From Paraclostridium ghonii (GTDB lineage Bacteria; Bacillota; Clostridia; Peptostreptococcales; Peptostreptococcaceae): a DNA stretch of 10,190 nucleotides. A program made the translations under genes and the position numbers. This document shows, piece after piece, positions 5,749 through 10,190 of this stretch (positions are counted from its first letter, which is position 1; each line of letters starts with the position of its first letter). Where the stretch lies: contig NZ_JAKEDR010000121.1 of the NCBI RefSeq assembly GCF_023653455.1, positions 1 to 10,190 of the forward strand. The letters are read 5' to 3'. The notes under the pieces are model-generated. The model was not told the origin of the DNA. It saw nothing but the letters and a program-made list of their open reading frames with translations, and did no database searches.

Positions 5749-6204
5749 TTACTGTCGCTTTCTTAGCTCTTTAAAAAACTTTTGTAATATATATGAACAT
5801 TCTTCTTTTAATATATCAAATGTCACATCTATATTGCAAGTATTAAAGTAATCTACTTTGAATTCATGTTGCTTTTCTATATTTAAATTTTTTATATGCT
5901 TAGTTCCTATTATAAGTTTTTTTATTCTTGATTGAACTATAGCTCCACTACACATTATACACGGTTCCATAGTAACATACAAGTCGCAATTTATAAGTCT
6001 CCATCCACCTAAGCAATCTGAAGCCTTTCTTATTGCTAATATTTCAGCATGGGCTGTAGGATCATTTAATGTTTCAGTTAGATTATGTGCTCTAGCTATA
6101 ATTTCACCATTCTTCACTACGACTGCACCTATAGGTGTCTCGCCTTTTTCATAAGCTTTATATGCTTCTTTTATTGCTTCATTCATATAAAACGATTTGT
6201 CCAT
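5749..6204 (-). CDS. tadA: tRNA-specific adenosine deaminase TadA
   Basis: The 151-residue product is a zinc-dependent deaminase of normal length. It deaminates A34 to inosine in tRNA-Arg(ACG), allowing one tRNA to read CGU, CGC and CGA. The catalytic signature is His52-Ala-Glu54 in DPTAHAEILAIRKA, where His52 is a zinc ligand and Glu54 the proton shuttle. The second zinc motif, PCIMCSGAI, has Cys82 and Cys85. GETPIGAVVV (21-30) is the typical substrate-side start of the fold. The ATG has TAGGAGGAA directly upstream and a good promoter at 6234-6262. The TAA stop is immediately followed by the tRNA-Ser 5' end, so the message probably also carries the tRNA and SRP RNA precursors. The neighbourhood supports the tRNA enzyme over a nucleoside or guanine deaminase. 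Confidence 0.93.
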   Translation of the reverse strand: MDKSFYMNEAIKEAYKAYEKGETPIGAVVVKNGEIIARAHNLTETLNDPTAHAEILAIRKASDCLGGWRLINCDLYVTMEPCIMCSGAIVQSRIKKLIIGTKHIKNLNIEKQHEFKVDYFNTCNIDVTFDILKEECSYILQKFFKELRKRQ

Positions 6205-6233
6205 GCTTCCTCCTAAAACTTATAACATCTTTA

Positions 6234-6262
6234 ATATTACCATAATTAAATTTATAATTCAA
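6234..6262 (-). promoter_or_regulatory. Promoter of tadA - tRNA-Ser - SRP RNA
   Basis: On the minus strand, -35 TTGAAT (6257-6262), a 17-bp spacer ending in TGG and -10 TAATAT (6234-6239) give an extended -10 promoter about 30 bases before the tadA ATG. No convincing promoter was found between it and the tRNA or SRP RNA. Confidence 0.55.
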
Positions 6263-6325
6263 CTTAAATTTTAATACATATTCTATTAAGATTCTGCATA
6301 TTTTAATAGATTTTTATTAAGACTC

Positions 6326-6358
6326 TATACAATAAATTTCTAAATTTTTTATTGTATA
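6326..6358. repeat. AT-rich inverted repeat downstream of serS
   Basis: TATACAATAAA (6326-6336) and TTTATTGTATA (6348-6358) are perfect 11-bp inverted arms with an 11-base loop. It lies just beyond the serS hairpin. It could be a second, weak terminator element or chance in AT-rich DNA. The remaining gap up to the tadA promoter (6263-6325) shows only AT-rich sequence. Confidence 0.4.
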
Positions 6359-6362
6359 AATA

Positions 6363-6392
6363 AGTAGGAAGCTTAAGTTTAAGCTTCCTACT
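6363..6392 (-). terminator. Hairpin terminator after serS
   Basis: AGTAGGAAGCTTAA (6363-6376) and TTAAGCTTCCTACT (6379-6392) form a 14-bp perfect stem 26 bases past the serS stop. The following minus-strand sequence (TATTTATAC) is only moderately T-rich, so termination may be less than complete. Confidence 0.7.
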
Positions 6393-6418
6393 ACCGTAAG
6401 TAAATTTACTATTAAATA

Positions 6419-7702
6419 TTATAATTCATTTTTCTTTATAACATCAGCACCCATATATGGTCTTAATGCCTCAGGAACTACTACAGATCCATCAGCTTGT
6501 TGATAGTTTTCTAATATAGCAGCTAAACATCTTCCTACTGCTAATCCTGATCCATTTAATGTATGAACGTATTCAGCCTTAGCTTTTTTATCTCTCTTGA
6601 ATCTTATCCCAGCTCTTCTAGCTTGGAAATCTTCGAAGTTTGAACAAGAAGAAATTTCAACATATCTGTTATAGCTTGGCATCCATACTTCTAAATCATA
6701 TTTAAATGCAGCTGTAAATCCTAAATCTCCTGTACATATTCTTACGACTCTATATGGTAATCCTAACATTTGTAACATAGTTTCAGCATCATTTGTTAAT
6801 TTTTCTAACTCTTCATAAGATTCTTCTGGTTTAACAAACTTAACTAATTCAACTTTATTGAATTGATGGTGTCTTACTAATCCTCTTGTATCTCTTCCTG
6901 CAGATCCTGCTTCAGATCTAAAACATGGAGTATATGCACAATATTTTATTGGCAACTCATCTGCTGATAATATTTCATCTCTGTGTATATTTGTTACAGG
7001 AACCTCTGCAGTTGGTATTAAGAAGTAATCAAGACCTTCTAATTTGAACATATCTTCTTCAAATTTAGGAAGTTGACCAGTTCCTATAAAACTAGCTCTA
7101 TTTGCCATGAATGGTGGTAATACTTCTGTATATCCATGATTTTCAGTATGAGTATTTAAGAAAAAGTTTATTAATGCTCTTTCAAGTCTAGCTCCTAAAC
7201 CTCTGTATAAAACAAATCTTGATCCTGTTATTTTTCCAGCAGCTTCAAAATCTAATATACCTAGTCCTGTTCCTACATCCCAGTGAGCTTTGTTTTCAAA
7301 TTCAAATTTTGTAGGTTCTCCCCAAGTTCTTATTTGAACATTGTCTTCATCTGTTGTTCCTTGTGGAACATCTGGGTGAGGAACATTAGGAATTCTCATT
7401 AAGTTATATTCCATTTTTCCTTCTACTTCTTTAACTTTCTCATCTAATCCTTTTATTTTATCAGATAGTTGTTTTAGCTTAGCCTTTGCTTCAGCTACAT
7501 CTACCCCTTCTTTTATTAATTGAGGTATTTTTTTTGATTCTACATTTAATTCATTTTTCATTACTTCAACCTCTTGAAGTAACTCTCTTCTTTTATTATC
7601 TAAATCTACAACTATATCAAGATCGAATTCTTTCTCTCCTCTTATTTCCATTGCGTTTTTTATTTCATCTAAATTCTCTCTAATTCTTTTTATATCTAAC
7701 AT
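6419..7702 (-). CDS. serS: Seryl-tRNA synthetase
   Basis: The 427-residue class II synthetase charges tRNA-Ser with serine in the cytosol. The N-terminal antiparallel coiled-coil arm that grips the long variable arm of tRNA-Ser spans about residues 28-100. The catalytic core shows the serine-binding TAE (231-233) and motif 2 with FRSEAG (261-266) followed by [28 protein letters not shown] (349-363) and motif 3 [10 protein letters not shown] (382-391) complete it. Length and motifs are complete. The start at 7702 follows AGGAGGAAG. Expression is under the T-box leader and promoter at about 7803-8095, so it should rise when uncharged tRNA-Ser accumulates. A cognate tRNA-Ser gene lies two genes downstream. 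Confidence 0.98.
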   Translation of the reverse strand: MLDIKRIRENLDEIKNAMEIRGEKEFDLDIVVDLDNKRRELLQEVEVMKNELNVESKKIPQLIKEGVDVAEAKAKLKQLSDKIKGLDEKVKEVEGKMEYNLMRIPNVPHPDVPQGTTDEDNVQIRTWGEPTKFEFENKAHWDVGTGLGILDFEAAGKITGSRFVLYRGLGARLERALINFFLNTHTENHGYTEVLPPFMANRASFIGTGQLPKFEEDMFKLEGLDYFLIPTAEVPVTNIHRDEILSADELPIKYCAYTPCFRSEAGSAGRDTRGLVRHHQFNKVELVKFVKPEESYEELEKLTNDAETMLQMLGLPYRVVRICTGDLGFTAAFKYDLEVWMPSYNRYVEISSCSNFEDFQARRAGIRFKRDKKAKAEYVHTLNGSGLAVGRCLAAILENYQQADGSVVVPEALRPYMGADVIKKNEL

Positions 7703-7802
7703 TTTTCTTCCTCCTGTATAATATTTTTGTATTTTAAATAAAATAACGTTACCCCTGGTGATCTAATAGCAACTTTATTTCAATGATTTGGATTTTTTGT
7801 AT

Positions 7803-7842
7803 AAAAAAAGACCCTCATCCCCTTAAAAAAGGGACGAAAGTC
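7803..7842 (-). terminator. T-box-controlled intrinsic terminator
   Basis: On the minus strand the 12-base arm GACTTTCGTCCC (7831-7842) pairs throughout, with some G-U pairs, with the segment ending GAGGGTC (7810-7822). A run of seven T follows (7803-7809). GTCCC can instead pair with AGGG of the T-box sequence (7849-7863) to form the antiterminator, giving the expected mutually exclusive switch about 100 bases before serS. Confidence 0.92.
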
Positions 7843-8060
7843 TATTATCCGCGTTGCCACCCTAGTTGTTTATACTTAAAAGTATAAACCTCCTCAATCC
7901 TGTAACGTAGGTATACGACTAATCTTACTATTATTTCGGACTAGTAGCTCCGGAATGGATTCAAAAACCATTGTAATGAGTTCTCACCAACCACTCACTC
8001 TCTGAATACAAACTTGCTTTTTACTATTTTCCTTCTTAGCTATATTCTTTGTTCTATTTG
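7803..8060 (-). ncRNA. T-box riboswitch (tRNA-Ser responsive) in the serS leader
   Basis: The leader has the diagnostic T-box AGGGTGGCAACGCGG (7849-7863). A stem III hairpin GTTTATACTT/AAGTATAAAC (7868-7889) precedes it. A stem I region carries the typical GAGAGTGAGTGGTTGGTG run and CCGGAGCTACTAGTCCGAAA. The antiterminator bulge bases UGGC (7856-7859) pair exactly with the GCCA end of the tRNA-Ser at 5656-5748. UCC at 7938-7940 is my preferred specifier because the local tRNA has anticodon GGA. An AGU at 7927-7929 is a second serine triplet, but it looks like the common AGUA linker after stem I. I did not fold stem I completely. The segment 7703-7802 is leader with only the serS ribosome binding site recognised. 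Confidence 0.94.
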
Positions 8061-8066
8061 TTAATC

Positions 8067-8095
8067 ATTATATTATATATATTGTCAAGTTTCAA
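8067..8095 (-). promoter_or_regulatory. Promoter of the T-box leader and serS
   Basis: On the minus strand, -35 TTGAAA (8090-8095), a 17-bp spacer and a perfect -10 TATAAT (8067-8072) place the start near 8060, as required for a full stem I. A TTGACA inside the spacer (8083-8088) has no -10 at the right distance. The promoter lies about 33 bases past the mscS stop, with no terminator in between. Confidence 0.8.
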
Positions 8096-8127
8096 TACTA
8101 ATATTCAAAAAAGTTTTATTATTTTTA

Positions 8128-8991
8128 TTAATTTTTTATATCATCTTCGCAATTTTTATGATATATAACTCTTGATGGGAATGGTATCTTAATATAATTT
8201 TCATCAAATTTTGTTTTTACTTTTTCCATCACATCAAAGTATACACTCCAGTAATCATCAGTTTTTACCCAAGGTCTGGCTACTATTTGCATAGAGTTTT
8301 CTCCTAATGTATTTAATCCTATTATAGGCTCTGGATCTTTTAATATTCTTTTTTCTTCTTTAAAGATTTTATCTAATACATCTTTTACAAGTTTTATATT
8401 TGTGTCGTATGACACGCTAAAAGAAAAATCTATTCTTCTTTTTTCTTGGTGAGTATAGTTAATTATATTATCACTAGTTAATTTAAAATTAGGCACTATT
8501 ATAGCTTTATTATCTGGAGTTTTTAGGATAGTACTGAAAATTTGTATATCAGCAACTGTTCCTTCAACGCCAGAACCTCCTATATAATCACCTGTTTTAA
8601 ATGGATGAAAAAACAAAATTATCATTCCTGCCCCTAAATTTGATAAAATTTCTTTAAATGCTAAACCTAATGATAAACCAATAACTCCAATCAGTGATAC
8701 CATAACGGTCATAAAAGATTGCACTGGAAAGTTTATCATCTCTAAGCATGTCATAATAACAATAACTACACCAATCCCATAAACTGCATATGAAGCAAAG
8801 TTAGCTACGCCTCTTTCTACATTATACCTCAAAATGATTTTTTTACTATATTTCTTTAATAACTTACAAAGATACAGCCCTACAATAAGAAGTATAATTG
8901 CATATATTAATTTAGGTCCACTATTTTTAACTGCATTAAAAAAAGTTTCTATAGTTTTTTGAGACACCTGTGTTGCATTTCCGTTTATCAC
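8128..8991 (-). CDS. MscS-family small-conductance mechanosensitive channel
   Basis: The product is a membrane channel that opens under tension to release solutes on hypo-osmotic shock. I choose the GTG at 8991 (287 residues) because AAGGAG sits 9 bases before it. The TTG at 9015 would add 8 residues and has no proper ribosome binding site. From the GTG, membrane segments lie at about 27-44, 68-84 and 93-129. The third is the pore helix and matches the MscS pattern (GLSLGLAFKEILSNLGAGMIILFFHPFKTGDYI at 105-137, Gly- and Ala-rich before the FxxGDxI turn). A beta domain (about 138-182) and an alpha/beta C-terminal domain follow; the length is normal for the minimal MscS type. No terminator separates it from the serS promoter, so read-through into the T-box leader is possible. 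The physiological link to its neighbours is not evident. Confidence 0.93.
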   Translation of the reverse strand: MINGNATQVSQKTIETFFNAVKNSGPKLIYAIILLIVGLYLCKLLKKYSKKIILRYNVERGVANFASYAVYGIGVVIVIMTCLEMINFPVQSFMTVMVSLIGVIGLSLGLAFKEILSNLGAGMIILFFHPFKTGDYIGGSGVEGTVADIQIFSTILKTPDNKAIIVPNFKLTSDNIINYTHQEKRRIDFSFSVSYDTNIKLVKDVLDKIFKEEKRILKDPEPIIGLNTLGENSMQIVARPWVKTDDYWSVYFDVMEKVKTKFDENYIKIPFPSRVIYHKNCEDDIKN

Positions 8992-9043
8992 ATAATCACT
9001 CTCCTTACTTGTCAACCTTATATATTTTCACTTACTAGATTTT

Positions 9044-9049
9044 ATTATA
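9044..9049 (-). promoter_or_regulatory. Possible -10 element of the mscS-type gene
   Basis: TATAAT on the minus strand (9044-9049) lies about 50 bases before the GTG start. The region 16-18 bp upstream has no good -35, and the sequence is so AT-rich that a chance match is possible. The rest of 9050-9240 is AT-rich sequence in which I see no other feature. Confidence 0.3.
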
Positions 9050-9240
9050 TAAGTTTTTTTCAATTTTTAACATACCTAATTATTTTACAATAATTTTCAA
9101 AATAAATACAATTTTTTAATACTTACAAATTATATTTATTTTCTAAGTGTATTTCAGCTTATAAATTTAATCATCAAAATTATTTATTAAAGTCAATTGG
9201 TTACCATCCATAGTCTTATTATATCAGTTTGTATATAAAT

Positions 9241-9390
9241 AAAAAATTCGATTCTATTTAGGGACTACATCTGCCACCTACTTCATGACTCCAACGACCT
9301 TGATAATTATATCACTTGCTCAAATTTAGCAGTTGGGATTACAATTTATCTTCAAATCAAATAATTTACAATCCATTAGTATATAAAAAA
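9241..9390. repeat. Dispersed intergenic repeat, copy B
   Basis: This is the second copy of the element at 2379-2527; 9264-9383 aligns to 2401-2520 without gaps. Identical blocks include ACTTCATG, CCAACGACCTTGA, TTTAGCAGTTG and TTAGTATATAAAAA. Its central hairpin (9336-9374) is less perfect than in copy A. Two base pairs near the stem base change in a compensating way (C-G to G-C, T-A to G-C), but several other pairs are lost. As in copy A, its right end meets an intrinsic terminator. It occupies the gap between the ACT-like gene and the mscS-type gene. No protein is encoded. Confidence 0.8.
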
Positions 9391-9413
9391 AGCTATGAAA
9401 ATTCATAGCTTTT
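9385..9413. terminator. Intrinsic terminator of the ACT-like gene (also works rightward)
   Basis: AGCTATGAA (9391-9399) and TTCATAGCT (9402-9410) form a 9-bp stem extended by A/T pairs. On the minus strand a run of seven T follows; on the plus strand a shorter T-run does. The stop codon of the ACT-like gene (9412-9414) overlaps its arm, the same layout as at recR. Confidence 0.88.
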
Positions 9414-9633
9414 ATATTCTTTCACACGAGCTTAGGAAATCATAACCAGATATTGTTTTTACAAAGTTATCAATATCTATAACCTTGCTATTAGCTGAAA
9501 AATCTATTTTTATATTCATCATTTCATCATTTATAGGTTCTTGAGAGATTGAATTAATAATTAAATTATTTTCTTCAGCCAAATTTATTACATCTAAAAT
9601 ATTACCTCTATTAATTGCTATACTAAATTTCAA
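9412..9633 (-). CDS. Small ACT-domain-like protein, function unknown
   Basis: The 73-residue protein has the predicted order strand (2-7), helix (10-22), strand (25-32), strand (37-46), helix (53-62), strand (64-70). That is the beta-alpha-beta-beta-alpha-beta layout of an ACT domain. NRGNILDVINLAEENNLIINSIS resembles the ligand-side loop and helix of ACT proteins, which usually bind amino acids as dimers. No other domain is attached, so it would be a stand-alone regulator or an orphan. It starts with TTG, supported by AAGGAG 9 bases upstream; no ATG lies in frame nearby. It has its own promoter (9698-9726) and terminator. It is the first gene after the 5S rRNA. The ACT call is from the secondary-structure pattern, not a clear motif. 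Confidence 0.66.
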   Translation of the reverse strand: MKFSIAINRGNILDVINLAEENNLIINSISQEPINDEMMNIKIDFSANSKVIDIDNFVKTISGYDFLSSCERI

Positions 9634-9697
9634 TACTATCTACTCCTTTTTAGCATTATTAATAAAGATTATTCAGCTTGTTTTTAAATTATTCCAC

Positions 9698-9726
9698 TTT
9701 ATAACTTTTACATTTTATAAACGCAA
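9698..9726 (-). promoter_or_regulatory. Promoter of the ACT-like gene
   Basis: On the minus strand, -35 TTGCGT (9721-9726), a 17-bp spacer and -10 TATAAA (9698-9703) lie about 65 bases before the TTG start. The -35 sits in the boundary sequence of the tandem repeat (ACGCAACT, 9721-9728), whose inverted partner AGTTGCGT is at 9823-9830. Confidence 0.62.
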
Positions 9727-10020
9727 CTCTTTTTTATTTTACCTAACGAAAAAGGTGGTTAGTATTAAGTTATAATCCAGAAATCATTTTAAAGCATCTT
9801 TTAATTCTTCATCACCTATAGTAGTTGCGTAATTTTTTTTATTTTTATTAACGAAAAACGTGGTTAGTATTAGTTTGCAACGCAGTGGTCATTTAAAGCA
9901 TCTTCTCTCTTTTTATCTCTTCATATCGTACAATCATAATTCTTTTTTATTTTGCTATACAAAAAGGTGGTTAGTATTAAGTTATAATGCAGAAGTCATT
10001 TAAAAGCATCTTCTCAGCTT
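9727..10020. repeat. Three tandem partial units of about 105 bp downstream of the 5S gene
   Basis: A block beginning with a T-run and ATTTT, then an A-run, GGTGGTTAGTATTAAGTTA, a CAG-containing stretch, TCATTT and AAAGCATCTT recurs three times. The shared GTGGTTAGTATTA core starts near 9755, 9860 and 9967, a spacing of about 105-107 bases. Unit 3 is completed by an inverted copy that forms the large hairpin ending at 10053. Units 1 and 2 have only the left half and divergent remnants after it. No gene is seen in 9634-10080. Confidence 0.85.
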
Positions 10021-10053
10021 TATGACTTCAAATGTAACTTAATACTAACCACC
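9961..10053 (-). terminator. Large hairpin terminator of the upstream rRNA operon
   Basis: GGTGGTTAGTATTAAGTTA (9966-9984) and its exact inverse (10035-10053) form a 19-bp stem. Inside, GAAGTCAT/ATGACTTC (9992-9999, 10022-10029) and AAAGC/GCTTT extend the pairing almost to the tip. On the minus strand it is followed by TTTTT (9961-9965) and begins about 28 bases after the 5S 3' end. A further outer pair of A/T-rich arms reaches 9937 and 10082. Position and T-run indicate the rRNA operon terminator; the size is unusual. Confidence 0.75.
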
Positions 10054-10080
10054 AACAGTTGTACGTAAAATAAAAAAGAT

Positions 10081-10190
<110 letters not shown>

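Noticed and set aside
5761..5820. A possible promoter for tRNA-Ser and the SRP RNA inside the 3' end of tadA (TTGATA and TATATT-like boxes).
   Set aside because: The spacing between the boxes is about 22 bp, too long for sigma-A, and the surrounding AT content makes chance matches likely.
8083..8088. Perfect TTGACA as the -35 of the serS T-box promoter.
   Set aside because: No -10 lies 16-18 bp downstream; TTGAAA at 8090-8095 is exactly 17 bp from TATAAT and fits better.
8992..9015. TTG start at 9015 for the mscS-type gene (8 extra N-terminal residues).
   Set aside because: The only good ribosome binding site (AAGGAG) lies inside this extension and is correctly spaced for the GTG at 8991.

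Overview
This is a low-GC Firmicute chromosome segment, most likely from the class Clostridia and probably the family Peptostreptococcaceae (Clostridioides, Paraclostridium, Terrisporobacter and relatives). The evidence is the strongly AT-rich sequence, strong AGGAGG-type ribosome binding sites, a T-box leader, a large Bacillus/Clostridium-type SRP RNA with an Alu domain, and the gene order serS - tadA - tRNA-Ser - SRP RNA - dnaX - ybaB - recR, which from memory resembles the origin-proximal region of C. difficile. The family assignment is inference.

The window is the complete spacer between two rRNA operons that both read on the minus strand. The right edge (10081-10190) is the 3' part of the 5S rRNA of one operon. 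The left edge (1-33) is the 5' end of the 16S rRNA of the next, with a clear promoter (198-226) and leader. From right to left, in the direction of transcription, lie: a large 5S-distal hairpin and tandem repeats (9727-10082); a 73-residue ACT-like small protein (9412-9633); a dispersed repeat, copy B (9241-9390); a MscS-type mechanosensitive channel (8128-8991); a T-box riboswitch and seryl-tRNA synthetase (serS); tadA, tRNA-Ser(GGA) and the SRP RNA packed end to end; dnaX, ybaB and recR; dispersed repeat copy A (2379-2527); a 74-residue lysine-rich protein of unknown function; one plus-strand gene, a UgtP/MGDG-synthase-like glycosyltransferase (769-1974); and a 76-residue glutaredoxin-like protein (350-580).

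The functional theme is information processing. serS charges tRNA-Ser, the T-box senses uncharged tRNA-Ser, and tadA makes inosine-34 in tRNA. The SRP RNA targets proteins to the membrane, dnaX encodes the replication clamp loader, and RecR (with the nucleoid protein YbaB) acts in recombinational repair. The T-box UGGC bulge is exactly complementary to the GCCA 3' end of the tRNA-Ser encoded about 2 kb downstream.

I do not see a defence system, transposase, CRISPR array or other obvious new multi-gene system. The least explained parts are non-coding. One is a pair of about 120-150 bp repeats (A and B), each sitting exactly at the T-tract side of an intrinsic terminator. The other is a set of tandem half-copies of the large hairpin that follows the 5S gene.
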